Assembly (NCBI RefSeq): GCF_036884655.1
Contig: NC_088340.1
Span: 30,132,001 to 30,196,000, forward strand
Reading direction: 5' to 3'
Source: Musa acuminata AAA Group
Taxonomy: Eukaryota; Streptophyta; Magnoliopsida; Zingiberales; Musaceae
Length of the DNA: 64,000 nucleotides
Every line of letters begins with the position of its first letter. Within the stretch, counting starts at the first letter, position 1. A program made the position numbers and the translations under genes. The notes under the pieces were generated by a model. The model saw only the letters and a list, made by a program, of their open reading frames with translations. It was not told where the DNA came from and did no database searches. Positions 19,741 to 31,699 of the stretch are shown in pieces.

Positions 19741-21109
19741 GGGGGGGTGAATTAGTGCAGTAGAAAATTTTCACGATTTCAAAAGACTTGTTTCAATTAA
19801 AACTGATTCGACGAAAATGGTTTTGATTTAATCCGTTTCGGAGATAATTTAAACTTGAAAGCTTTCATAAAATTAAAACCGGTCTTAGAAGGTGTTTACT
19901 TGAAAGCGTATGTAGGCGTAGTAAAAGCACAATAAGGAGAAGAGGCAGTTTGATATGAAAGTAAATTACTTAAAATAAATGCAAACTAAGTTTTAGAGTG
20001 GTTCGATCAATGTGACCTACATCCACTTTCGGATTCCTCCTTCAACGAGGTCACCAGTGTCCACTAAAGGCCTTCCTTCAATAGGTGAAGACCGAACACC
20101 TCTTTACAACACTTTCTCATTTTCTTAGGTTTAGGAGATGAACCCTTACAAGTCTCACTCCTCTTTCTTGGATGGTTACAAGGCTAAGAGATAAAGGAGG
20201 AGAACTCTAACTTTTACAACACTTTAAGACTCAAGAACTCAAGATTATGCCAATAGATTTCATGCCCTTTCATGCAGAAAAGGGTGGGATTTTTATAGGC
20301 CCTAATGGCTTAAAAAATAGAACAAAAAAGTGTCTAATCCCAGATTTTTGGGGTCCTGGTAGTACCATCCCCATTACTAGGCGGTACCACTACCTGACAC
20401 CTGACACTAGACGGTACTACCGCTTAGTTTGGGCGGTGCCACCGCCTGATAGAGCTTGGAGACCGAGCTCTGGTGGTACCATCGCCTAACAAGGGCGGTA
20501 CCACCACTGGCAGCAATAACTGTCGGCTGTGCCACTGCCCAGACCACCTGGGAGACTGGGTCTTCTGGGTAGTGCCACCGCCGACCATATTTTCAGGAGC
20601 TGATTGGGCTGTTCAATCCAGCCCAAAAGAGCCCTATTAAGGGCCTAGTTGGCCCCTAATTAAGTTAGTGGGATTACCTCCCAATCCTAATTTAATTTAT
20701 GCTCTAACTATGATAATTAAGACATGATCATAACTCTTCTTGTTCCGGTGTGTCAATTGCTCGTCCTGTGAGCTTCCGACGTACCTCTAGTGAACATTCG
20801 ACGAACTCTCGGCAATGCTCTGGCGGAGTTCCGGTAAGCTCCTAGACTTTACGATGATCTTCTTGGCAAGTTCCAATGAGCTTCTTTAGTAAGCTCCTGA
20901 CTTCTCGGTTGGTTCCGATAGAACTTCCGACGAACGTTCGGACTTCCGATGAACACTCGAACTCCCAATGTAATCTCGATCTTGACTCTAGCACAACACT
21001 TGCTTTATGTCATACTGCAATCGTAATTAATCCTGCATACTTTTCTCAATATATAGATTAGATCAAACAAATTACAATTGACTTTATCATCAAAATCCGA
21101 GATTCAACA
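19741..21109 (-). repeat. B2 3' LTR, outer end clipped
   Basis: On plus it starts inside the LTR at GGGGGGTGAATTAG (about 24 terminal bases lost) and ends GAGATTCAACA at 21109. It contains the palindromic U3 array (20365-20600) and antisense TATA-like 'tttttatagg' (20289-20298). It closely matches, in inverted orientation, the LTR at 33606-34985. Confidence 0.85.
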
Positions 21110-21123
21110 ATCTCCCCCTTTTT
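21110..21123 (-). other. B2 polypurine tract
   Basis: Plus-strand ATCTCCCCCTTTTT, i.e. AAAAAGGGGGAGAT on the sense strand, abutting the 3' LTR. Confidence 0.85.
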
Positions 21124-22225
21124 GATGATGATAATCATTTGATGACAGAGTTAACCTTAACTCCCCCTATCTATATGCCATACTTGAGAAAAGACATTCT
21201 TGAATTCAAGACCTTTGAATTCAAGAAACAAATTGATAAGTTAAGTTCATTTAAACTTATCAATACACACATCATGATTCCTATCATAATATAACATTCT
21301 CAAAATGATGTCAAGGCATGACATCCATTTTCAAGTATGATATTTCAAATATGAAAGATGACAAAAATAGTAATTCATCATTCTATGGCAAAGATATCAA
21401 TTTGTAAAAATAACAAGTTAAGCTCTAGATATCTTATGAAATAATTTTATTAAGCAAACATTTCAAGTATCTATGATAAAATACATTGCATACATTTGTC
21501 ATCGATTTACCACATTTTGGTATTATTTCTCCTCCTTTGTCATCAACAAAAAGGAGAATGATTCAACAATAATGCAAGTGTGATAAAAATTTATGCCACG
21601 TTTCAATTTATATACCAATCATATTTCAAGCATTCATGACATGGTATCACTCAAAAGTTCTCACATTAAAAGTTATAAATATTAAGAGATATCTTCCATC
21701 AACTTCTCCCTTTTTATTTTTCATCAAAACTTCACATGAAGAAGGAGAGTAAGGAGGAAAATCTATTGAAAACCAACATTGTGAAATGATTTGAATCAAG
21801 TCAAAAACAATAAAAGAGTTTCATTAAATTATGCTTCAATTTTTACAAGGATCAAGATATTCATATGAAATCAACTCCTTATTCTTGCAAGTGTTCATCT
21901 CATAAAAAAAATAAAGATTCTTCTTTCATTAAGAGAATTTATGTGAAAGAATCATCATATGAAGGATAAAAGAAATTCCAATAAAAGAAATTCCATGAAT
22001 GATCATATCAAATCCAATTCTCATTAAAAATTCACAAGAGTTAAACTTGTGAGAGATGCATTTGTCAATTAATTCCATGTATCAAAAATCATTAAGTGAT
22101 GGAATAAGGGTATGAAGTAAACTTGATATGGCATAGACTCATGAAAGCTCCATTCAAGGAATACATTAAGTGAAAGATAGTCCAGAAAAGATATACATTA
22201 AACTCATGAATTCAGACAAATTAAC
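21124..22225 (-). other. B2 3' non-coding region
   Basis: AT-rich DNA between pol and the polypurine tract, with no frame of note. It contains a polypurine-like hairpin at 21527-21558. Homologous DNA occurs at 52885-53755. Confidence 0.7.
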
Positions 22226-22284
22226 ATTCCTAATTCTCTTCTAATAAAATCAAATTATTCTTCACTTAAAGGCTTTATAAAAAT
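22226..22284 (-). pseudogene. B2 pol C-terminus, separated by B1
   Basis: The minus strand reads IKPLSEE*FDFIRRELGM, the standard copia RNase H tail (TKPL...F..IR..LGM). Its upstream half is at 29018 and beyond, ending ...QLVDIF. The two halves join exactly when B1 and one AAAAT duplication are removed. Confidence 0.9.
22280..22284 (+). repeat. Target-site duplication of B1, left (AAAAT)
   Basis: AAAAT precedes TGTTAGGATC; the identical partner is 29013-29017. Confidence 0.9.
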
Positions 22285-23926
22285 TGTTAGGATCGGAGTG
22301 GCACTAAGAGGGGGGGGGTGAATTAGTGCAGCGGTAAAGTGTGATAAACTTTTGACGATTTAAACACTTTCGGAAACTTCGTACGATAAAAGTAACGTTT
22401 TCGTTTGAAACCGTTTCGATTGCGTTTTAACTTGAAGAGATAAGTAAGACGGAGACAAAAAAGTATAGCATTAAAGTGCAAATGGTTTGCAGTAATGTAA
22501 ATGACAATAAGTAAATGCAAACCAGAGATCACGCCGATTTTACAGTGGTTCGGTCAAATGACCTACATCCACTTGCGAGGCCTCTCTTCGATGAGGCTCC
22601 CACCTTCCACTAGCAAATCTCTTGAAATGGAAGGGCAAATACCCCTCTTACAATTTTTTACAAGCGATTCACTCTCTTACAGATTTTCGGCAAGAAAGAA
22701 GGAGGTGAACACTAGCAAATTGAAAACAAGACTAGCAAAGACTTTTCTAAGACCTTTCTCTCAAATAATTGCTGCTCAAAATGTTGTTTTCTCAGCTGAG
22801 ACTTGAGGGGTATTTATAGGCCTCAAGAAGATTCAAATTTGGGCTCCAAAAATTTGAATTCTCTTATGTTCCCGATGTTGGTGGTGCCACCGCCCAGCCA
22901 AGCGGTGCCACCGCCTAGCGCTCGGGTGTTGGGCGGTGCAACCGCCCAGCCTAGGAGGTGTCACTGCCCAGCTCTCGGGTGCTGGGCGGTGCCACCGCCC
23001 AGCCTAGGCGGTGCCACCGCCTAGGCCAATTCAGCTCACTGGTTGGGCTCCAAACTTGGCCCAAACCAGTCCGAACTCGGGCACAATTGGCCCCTACTTA
23101 GGTTATAAGATTAACACCTAATCCTAACCCTAATTAATGTGCTAACTATGAATTTAAAGACATTTTCTAAGCTATTACAAAGTCCGTAAGTCAAGACTTT
23201 TTCCGGCGAGCTTCTAGCGAACTTCCGACGGTTTTTCGATAAACTCTCGGAAACCATTCTGCGGACTCCTGGCAAGCTCCTAGACTTCATGATTTGATCT
23301 TGACGAGTTCCAACGAGCTTCTTCGGAAAGCTCCGATCTTTCTCGGCGAGCTCCACGAACTTCCAACGAACCTTCCGGCGAGCTTCCGAAAAACCCTTCG
23401 GCAAGCTCCCTACTCATTCTCGGCTAGTTCCGGCAGCATTCCCGACGAAACTTCGGACTTCCGTCGAACTCTTGAACTCGCAATGAATCCTTCGTGCTTG
23501 ACTCCGACACTTTGTTTTGCTTTATGTCTTCGTCGTTATCGTAGTTAATCCTGCATACACAAGCTAAAACTCTACTCCGATCTAGACAATTATTACAACG
23601 CGAATTGACATTCGATTGCCCGGCACGTCATTGGTTGGCGCTTCATCCGATTCTTCGGTGCATCGTCCTCTCTTGCAGCTTGTTGCCCAATCAGTGGTTG
23701 ACCTCCGCAATGCCGATATCCTTGGCGCAATTCCGCTCTTGGCCCGATGCCCGACGTCCGAAGCCTTCTGCCATCCAATATTCTAACGTGATCTCCTCCG
23801 GTGCAACATCAATTCCTCCTGCGTTAACTGTCTAATCCTGATCGAGAAGACCTGCATCACTCAAAATGCAGTTAAACATAAACATAATTATCAATTGGTT
23901 TCATCATCAAAATACGAGATTCAACA
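22285..23926 (-). repeat. B1 3' LTR
   Basis: 1642 bp, TGTTAGGATCGG...GAGATTCAACA on plus. Antisense TATA (TATTTATA) at 22811-22818. The U3 palindromic array around 22885-23030 carries about 107 bp more than the partner LTR. Confidence 0.95.
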
Positions 23927-23940
23927 ATCTCCCCCTTTTT
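23927..23940 (-). other. B1 polypurine tract
   Basis: Sense strand AAAAAGGGGGAGAT, abutting the 3' LTR. Confidence 0.88.
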
Positions 23941-26579
23941 GATGATGACAACCAATTAATGACGGAGTTAAACTTGACTCCCGGAGTTTAAACAAACTCC
24001 CCCTATCAATATGCGATATTGCTAGAACCTTGAATTCAAACTGAATTCAAGTCATTGCAATATTCATCATGAATACTTGCAACACGTCATTATGAACTCA
24101 TGCATAGACTTATGCATATCATGTCATCAACATACTTCTCCCCTTTTGTCATCAATAAAAAGGAGAAGTAAAACTATTCTTTGTGTTTATAATATAAGTT
24201 CAACTCATTGCATGAAAAACATAATATTAAGTTTTATCATCATGCAGTTTTGAAGCTAGAAAATTTAGCAAGTAATGCATCATGCTTAGGACATTCAAGC
24301 TATCAAGTTTTAGATATGCAAGTTTTACAGCATACAATATAGCACTTTTGGTAATGTTCAAGATAGCAAGTTCTACATCATGCAAGCTAGCAATATTGAG
24401 ATGTTCAAGAAAGCAACTCTTGCTTCTTGAAATATGCAAATTTGTCAAGTTTTGCTAGATGTGCAAGTTAGCATTTTTGCCTCTTAAGATAGGCAAGATA
24501 GCACTTTTGCAATTTTTATTTCTTAAGATAGGCAAGCTTGTGATGTTCAAAATAACAAGCTCTTTCTTCTAGAAGTGTCATTTTTGCTTTCTTTGCAAAG
24601 TGTAAGCTAGCAAAATGTTTGAAAAAGTGATCAAGTTTTGCAACATACAAGCTAGCAAAAATGTCAAACTAGCAAGAGATAATGTTTTACATGAGGCAAG
24701 CAAACAATTTGGCAAATGTTACATTTGCATCTTCTCTTTTGAGAAGTACAATTTTTGCTTTCATCTTGAATTGTGCAAGCTAGTTAGTTTGCCTCTTTTC
24801 ATGATGTCCACGCTAGAAATTCTTGCTCCCCCTTTGTCATTGTCAAAAAGAAGGAAAGACCCTTATATCAATTTTCATATTATGACAAAGGTAAGTATCA
24901 TTCTTATTTGTGCATCATTATATATTCAAATTAAAACATACACAATTTTAATAACTTTATTTTTCATGCATGATCCCGAAAAATAAATCAATCATCATTA
25001 ATAAGCATATCATACATGATACTCAAACATTAAAATTTTTAAGCATTTATCAACATGTTGATCATGATACCAAACATTCATCATTTAAAGCATTCATGAT
25101 ACACATCATATGCAATAAATACATCATGTACATCATTATCATAAGTATTGCATACATCATTTTAACTTTATGAATATTTCATCATTGCATGCATTATACC
25201 AAAACATTTCAAGCCATGCAAGCCATAAATACAAAGAAATCATGTCATGAAGGATAAAATCATTTGAATACCAAAAGACATGATTCATATAGTAAATATC
25301 TTCTTTAAATAAAATATCAAGAAAAATCATAGGAGTACAAAGAAGAGATCTTGTTTTAAAAGAAAATTCAAGTAATAACTCCAAGAACTCACAAGGAAAA
25401 ATCATGATTCATTTAGAAAATCTCCTCTCAAGAGAATATCAAGTAAAATCGTAGAAGATCGATTACTGAGAAATTTTGATTTATAATAAAATCTCATGTA
25501 TCGAATGTCGAGAAATCAAAATGATGATTTATATAAAAAATATCACAAGTTATATTCAAGAGAAAAATTATCATTCATTTTCAACTTATTCAATTTGTCA
25601 CATCAATATTTCTTAGATATGTATGATACCAAAACATGGTTTTAAATCTTTAACATATAACATGCATAAATTGAAAGGAGAAGGGAAGAATTCAAACGTA
25701 TAAAGATTTCAACCATCTCATAAACAAATGTAAGACCAAGTCATGAATCCAAAATTCCATGAATCAAAATGATCATCAAAGGTAATCTCATGTTATTCCA
25801 AGAAATCAATATCATGATTTTGATAAAACTCATTTCAAATTTAAATCATCAAAATCATCAAAATATCAACATTACTTTCAAGAGATTCAAAATGGTATAC
25901 ATAGATTTATCATAATAAACATCAAGATCAATAGGATAGAGAAAAATAATTTTTCAAGGAAAAACTATTTTCCTCTTTTTAGTTGTTTCAATTCATATGA
26001 TTTTATTTCACTTATACCAAATAAAAACATGTATAATGTTTAAAACCGAAAGTGTAAGATTTATTACACCAAAGATTAATAAGGCACTTTCATTATGGTA
26101 AAAATCAATAATCCATAAATCACAAGATTCATATGCATAATTTTGAAATTTATTAAGCATGATCATTATGCATGACACTAAAACATGGTTTCAAAATGTT
26201 TAATATTTTCATTACATCATTATGCAATGGTTTCATTGAACATAATTTTGAATGATTCTTATAGATAACTAAAACTTCTTTAGTTTTAATTTATGTGATT
26301 GACTTTATATTAGCATGCTCAAGTTTTGTTCTTATGTCAAAAACATACATCATGTTTGAAAACCAAAGACAAGGTTTAAAAAAAAATCAAGCCTTCCATA
26401 TAAAAACTATGCATCATCATTGAAGGTTAATATGGAAATCATCAAAATACACATTCTTGCTTCTCAAGCACATATATATGATTATTTAAATCTAACATTT
26501 TATTCTATTAACATAAAACATACAATTTTCAAGAAAAATAATTATTCAAAAGAAAAGAGAAAATGCATCATGGAAAACA
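23941..26579 (-). other. B1 non-coding interior
   Basis: About 2.6 kb of AT-rich DNA where pol would be expected, with no pol motif in any frame I could see. It holds a polypurine-like hairpin at 24135-24169, a second 'tccccctttgtcattgtc' form at about 24827, and the degenerate CAAGCTAGCAA repeats. Confidence 0.75.
24230..24800 (-). repeat. Degenerate CAAGCTAGCA repeats in B1
   Basis: Imperfect 30-45 bp units of 'gatatgcaagttagca' or 'aggcaagatagcacttttgc', the antisense of the GCTAGCTTGCACAT repeat at 999-1290. Equivalent arrays are at 37440-37600 and 47030-47450. Confidence 0.7.
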
Positions 26580-27435
26580 TCAAGTAATTTCAAAATAATT
26601 CAAGAGAGTTGAGTTACTTACCTTGTAGTCGAAGCCCGTCAAAGCCCAATTTGCCGTTTCACCTTTGGAAGTTCTTGATTCATCCTTGGTTGCCTTCCTC
26701 TTCTTTGGCCACTTCCTCCGTTCAAGTTCATTGTTTATTTTAGATTTTTTTTTAATAAACTTATTAAGATTTAGTGTTCGAAATTCAAGTTCATCATTGT
26801 CCTCATCACTTGAGTCATTGCCCAAGTGGTATCCATTTGTCCGGAGTTCTAAATCCTTCCTATTCTTTGGAAGGTGATTTTGTTCATCATGTGCATTGTG
26901 TACTATTTCATATGTCATCAACAAACCAATTAGTTCTTCAAGTGGAAAAATATTTAAATCTTTTGTTTCTTGTATTGCGATTATTTTAGAATCCCACCTT
27001 TTTGGAAGGGATCTTAAGATCTTGCTTACAAGATCAAAATTCGAAAAAGATTTACCAAGAACTCTTAGATTATTAACGACATCCGTGAAACTGGTGTACA
27101 TGTCGCCTATAGTCTCGCTTGGTTGCATTTGAAAAAGCTCAAAATCATGCAATAAAATGTTAACTTTCGAGTCTTTGACTCTACTAGTTCCCTCGTGCTT
27201 GATTTCAAGTGTTCACCAAATATCAAAAGCTGTTTCGCACGTAGAAATCCGATTGAACTCATTTTTGTCTAAAGCGCAAACTAAGGCATTCATAGCCTTT
27301 GCGTTTAAAGAAAAATACTTCTTCTCCAAATCCGACCATTCATTCATCGGTTTAGAGGGAAGTTGAAAACCATTTTCAACGGTGGACGAAAAACTGATAA
27401 ACCCTCTTGAAAGCCATAAAGAGCCATTTCTCTCG
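26580..27435 (-). pseudogene. gag: B1 gag, C-terminally shortened
   Basis: Begins near 27430 with MALYGF (15 codons downstream of the primer site). 'NEWSDLEKKYFSLNAKAMNALVCALD', 'TIGDMYTSFTDVVNNLRVLGKSFSN' and 'ILRSLPKRWDSKI' are copia Gag hallmarks (DUF4219/UBN2). A deletion of about 90 nt after 'FRPPL' shifts the frame, and a single TGA follows 'AFDIW'; otherwise the frame is open to a stop after ...YFEIT at 26580. There is no zinc knuckle and no protease. The same end, YFEIT or YFKIT, closes gag in B3 and B7. Confidence 0.85.
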
Positions 27436-27462
27436 GGTGTAAATCCGAAATGAGAAATACCG

Positions 27463-27475
27463 GGCTCTGATACCA
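27463..27475 (-). other. B1 primer-binding site
   Basis: GGCTCTGATACCA, the reverse complement of TGGTATCAGAGCC (initiator-Met tRNA), two bases from the 5' LTR. Confidence 0.93.
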
Positions 27476-27477
27476 AT

Positions 27478-29012
27478 TGTTAGGATCAGAGTGGCACTAA
27501 GAGGGGGGGGTAAATTAGTGCAGCGGTAAAGTGTGATAAACTTTTGACGATTTAAACACTTTCGGAAACTTCGTACGATAAAAGTAACATTTTCGTTTGA
27601 AACCGTTTCGATTGCATTTTAACTTGAAGAGATAAGTAAGACGGAGACAAAAAAGTATAGCATTAAAGTGCAAATGGTTTGCAGTAATTTAAATGACAAT
27701 AAGTAAATGCAAACCAGAGATCACGCCAATTTTACAGTGGTTCGGTCAAATGACCTACATCCACTTGCGAGGCCCCTCTTCGATGAGGCTCCCACCTTCC
27801 ACTAGCAAATCTCTTGAAATGGAAGGGCAAATACCCCTCTTACAATTTTTTACAAGCGATTCACTCTCTTACAAATTTTCGGCAAGAAAGAAGGAGGTGA
27901 ACACTAGCAAATTGAAAACAAGACTAGCAAAGACTTTTCTAAGACATTTCTCTCAAACAATTGCTGCTCAAAATGTTGTTTTCTCAGCTGAGACTTGAGG
28001 GGTATTTATAGGCCTCAAGAGGATTCAAATTTGGGCTCCAAAAATTTAAATTCTCTTATGTTCCCGATGCTGGTGGTGCCACCGCCCAGCCAAGCGGTGC
28101 CACCGCCTAGGCCAATTCAGCTCACTGGTTGGGCTCCAAACTTGGCCCAAACCAGTCCGAACTCGGGCCCAATTGGCTCTTACTTGGGTTATAAGATTAA
28201 CACCTAATCCTAACCCTAATTAATATGCTAACTACGAATTTAAAGACATTTTCTAAGCTATTACAAAGTCCGTAAGTCAAGACTTTTTCCGACAAGCTTC
28301 CGGCGAACTTCCGACGGTTTTTCGATAAACTCTCGGAAACCATTCTGCGGACTCCCGGCAAGCTCCTAGACTTCACGATTTGATCTTGACGAGTTCCAAC
28401 GAGCTTCTTCGGCAAGCTCCGATCTTTCTCGGCGAGCTCCGCGAACTTCCAACGAACCTTCCGGCGAGCTTCCGAAAAACCCTTCGGCAAGCTCCCTACT
28501 CATTCTCGGCTAGTTCCGGCAGCATTCCCGACGAAACTTCGGACTTCCGTCGAACTCTTGAACTCGCAATGAATCCTTCGTGCTTGACTCCGACACTTTG
28601 TTTTGCTTTATGTCTTCGTTGTTATCGTAGTTAATCCTGCACACACAAGCTAAAACTCTACTCCGATCTAGACAATTATTACAACGCGAATTGACATTCG
28701 ATTGCCCGGCACGTCATTGGTTGGCGCTTCGTCCGATTCTTCGGTGCATCGTCCTCTCTTGCAGCTTGTTGCCCAATCGGTGGTTGACCTCCGTAACGCC
28801 GATATCCTTGGCGCAATTCTGCTCTTGGCCCGATGCCCGACGTCCGAAGGCTTCTGCCATCCAATATTCTAACGTGATCTCCTCCGGTGCAACGTCAATT
28901 CCTCCTGCGTTAACTGTCTAATCCTGATCGAGTAGACCTACATCACTCAAAATGCAATTAAACATAAACATAATTATCAATTGGTTTCATCATCAAAATA
29001 CGAGATTCAACA
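27478..29012 (-). repeat. B1 5' LTR
   Basis: 1535 bp, with ends matching the 3' LTR. Antisense TATA TATTTATA at 28003-28010. Only a short palindromic stretch (28074-28115) remains of the array seen in the partner. Confidence 0.95.
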
Positions 29013-29017
29013 AAAAT

Positions 29018-30470
29018 ATCGACTAATTGATATTTTGTATCGATAAACTCTAAGATTACATCATGATTAGTGACATGATCTCATATAAAGTGATGCCTAA
29101 TATTAATATTTTTATTCTAGAGTGTTGAATGAGATTCTTTGTTAAACATATTGCACTTGCGTTATCACATTTTATGGTGATATTTTTGAGATGAATCTTA
29201 TAATCTTCTAAAGTGTTTTTTATCCACACAACTTGTGCATAACATGCACTAGCTGCAATATACTCAGCTTCGGTTGTAGATAGTACAACCAAGTTTTGTT
29301 TCTTGAAAAATCAAAAAATAAGTGCGTGTCCTAAAAATTGAGATATTCCGAATGTGCCTTTTCTATCTAATCTACATCCAGCAAAATCTGCATCAGCATA
29401 TGTAATTAGTTCAAAGTTCTTGGATTTTAGATACCATAATCCTAGATTAGCAGTACCTTTAAGATATCTAGGAATTCTCTTAACTGCTTTAAGATTAGAT
29501 ATCTTAGGATTAGATTGAAACCTAGTACAAAGACCTACACTAAACATGATATCCTGTCTAGTTGCGATGAGGTATAGTAGACTTCCTATCATACCCCTAT
29601 AAGCATTTTGATCAAAGCTTTCTCCACTTTCATCAATGTCTAACTTAGTAGAGGTACCCATGGGAGTATTGATAGCTTTTGAGCTATCCATATTAAACCT
29701 TTTTAGCAAATCTAAAGCATATTTTGTTTGACTAAAAAAGATACCATTACTTAGTTGTTTGATTTGTAAGCCTAAAAGAAGGTTAATTCTCCCATCAAAC
29801 TCATTTCAAATTCAAGACTCATACTTTTAGCAAATGATTCACAAAGAGATTCATTCATAGAACCGAAAATAATATCATCAACATAAATTTGAATAATAAG
29901 AAAATTATTTTTAAAATTTTTGATAAACAATGTAGTATCGACCTTGCCTTTAGAGGAATTATGTTAAATAAGAAATGGATTAAGTCTCTCATACCAAGCC
30001 CTTGGGGCTTGTTTTAAACTATAGAGGGTTTTAGTCAATTTAAACACATGATTAGGGAGACTATCTTTCTCAAATCCGGGAGGTTGTTCAACATAAACTT
30101 CTTCGGAAATAAAGCTATTAAGAAAAGTACTTTTAACATCCATTTGAAATAACTTAAAATTATTACTATTAGCATATGCAAGGAGCATTCTTATGGCTTC
30201 TAATTGAGCCACAAGAGTGAAGGTTTATTCATAATCAATACTTTCTTCTTGGTTAAAACCTTTGGCCACTAATCTAGCCTTGTTTCAAACTACGATACCA
30301 AATTCATCTTGCTTGTTTCTAAAGACCCATTTAGTACTAATAACTAAATGGTCGTTTAGTCTAGGAATAAGCTTCCACACCTCATTTCGATTAAATTAAT
30401 TTAAATCTTCTTGCATTGCAATGACCCATGAATCATCTTTCATGACCTCGTCAATGCATTTAGGTTCAAT
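29018..30470 (-). pseudogene. pol: B2 reverse transcriptase and RNase H, decayed
   Basis: Read from high to low coordinates: 'NKARLVAKGFNQEESIDYE', 'FKLFQMDVKSTFLNSFISEEVYVEQPPGFE', 'YSLKQAPRAWYERL', then catalytic YVDDIIFGS (YVDD 29874-29885), 'DEGMIGSLLYL'-like text, 'ADADFAGCRLDRKGTFG' and 'STTEAEYIAASAC' with 'IKCDNASAICLTKN' (RNase H). Stops interrupt at several places (for example near 29960 and 29800) and there is at least one frameshift around 30230-30480. The last segment, ...DIF, touches the B1 duplication at 29013. Not functional. Confidence 0.85.
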
Positions 30471-30579
30471 TTAGGAGAGAAAAGCGACATTGGCACAAAT
30501 TTTTAAGAGAAGAACGAGTTTGAACCCCTTTCGATGTTTCTCCTATAATTAGCTCCTTAGGATGAGCATCTACATACTT

Positions 30580-31690
30580 TCATTCCTTTGGTAAAGAAGG
30601 TTCGGAAGAAGATGCATCCAAATTACTATTTGGAGAAGGGGTTTCATTTAAATTCAAAGCGTCAAAATCAATATCATCATCAAGTTCATTTTTCTTAACT
30701 TCAAAAATTTTATTAAAAACAATATGAATGGATTCTTCTATAATCAAAGTTCTTTTGTTAAAGATACAAAATAATTTAGAAATAAAGAAATAGCCAAGAA
30801 AAATTCCTTCATCCGATTTTGCATCAAATTTACCTAAGGCATCTTTTTCATTCAAAATAAAACATTTACATCTGAAAACTTTAAAGTATGAAACGTTGGG
30901 TTTTTTGTTGTTCCACAACTCATAAGGAGTCTTGGAAAGTAGTGGTCTTACTAGAACCCTATTCATAACATAGCATGTCATATTTATGGCTTCGGCTCAA
31001 AAATATTTAGATAGGCTATGTTCGTTTAATATGGTTCTTGCTATTTCTTGTAAGTTTCTATTCTTTCTTTCTACTACTCCATTTTGTTGAGGATTTCTTG
31101 GAGTAGAGAAGTTGTGGTTGTATCCATTAGATTCACAAAATTCTTGGAAATCACGGTTTTGAAATTCACTACCGTGATTACTTCGAATTGACGAAATCAT
31201 AAAACTCTTTTCATTTTGAACAAGTTTACATACCTTAGAGAAATACCTAAAGCATTTACTTTTGTGTGCCAAAAAATAAGTCCATGTGTATCTACTATAA
31301 TCATCCACGATAACAAATGCATATTTGCTACCTCCTAGGCTTGATGTAGCAATTGGTCTGAACAAGTCCATATTGATCGATTGCAAATGTCTAGAGGTGC
31401 TTATTTGGTTCTTAGGTTTGAAACTACTTTTTATTTGTTTTCCTAGTTGACATACATCACACACATTATCTTTGACGAACTTGATATGAAGAATTCCTTT
31501 TACAAGTTCTTTAGATGAAATTTGAGAGATTAGTTTCATGCTAGTATGACCTAATCTCCTATGCCAAAGCCAAGCATTGTTATTTAAAACCGAAAAACAT
31601 ATTTCATTACAAAGATTATTAATATCAATAGTGTATACATTATTTTGTTTTAGAGCAATCATAGATATGTTTTTGTGTAGTTTTTCTATA
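30580..31690 (-). pseudogene. pol: B2 integrase, decayed
   Basis: 'WLWHRRLGHTSMKLI' and 'CDVCQLGKQ' form the HHCC zinc finger, then 'INMDLFRPIATSSLGG' (first catalytic Asp) and 'IRSNHGSEFQN', where the second catalytic Asp is Asn, then 'NGVVERKNRNLQEIAR' (catalytic Glu). The C-terminal 'KTPYELWNNKKPNVSYFKVF' continues after a stop near 30985. The lost Asp and the stop make it inactive. Confidence 0.88.
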
Positions 31691-31699
31691 ATACAAGCA

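Larger units (their letters stand above)
22285..29012 (-). mobile_element. Gag-only family B element B1, complete insertion
   Basis: A 6.7-kb minus-strand element with both LTRs (22285-23926 and 27478-29012), primer site, gag, long non-coding DNA and polypurine tract, flanked by AAAAT (22280-22284 and 29013-29017). There is no protease, integrase or RT, so it depends on proteins from an autonomous relative: a TR-GAG-like structure. LTR divergence is a few percent or less by eye, plus a 107-bp length difference. It inserted into the RNase H end of B2. Confidence 0.92.

Noticed and set aside
23593..23835. Frames conserved between 23600-23835 and 28680-28921
   Set aside because: They are in the two LTRs of B1 and open on both strands; conservation reflects a shared origin.
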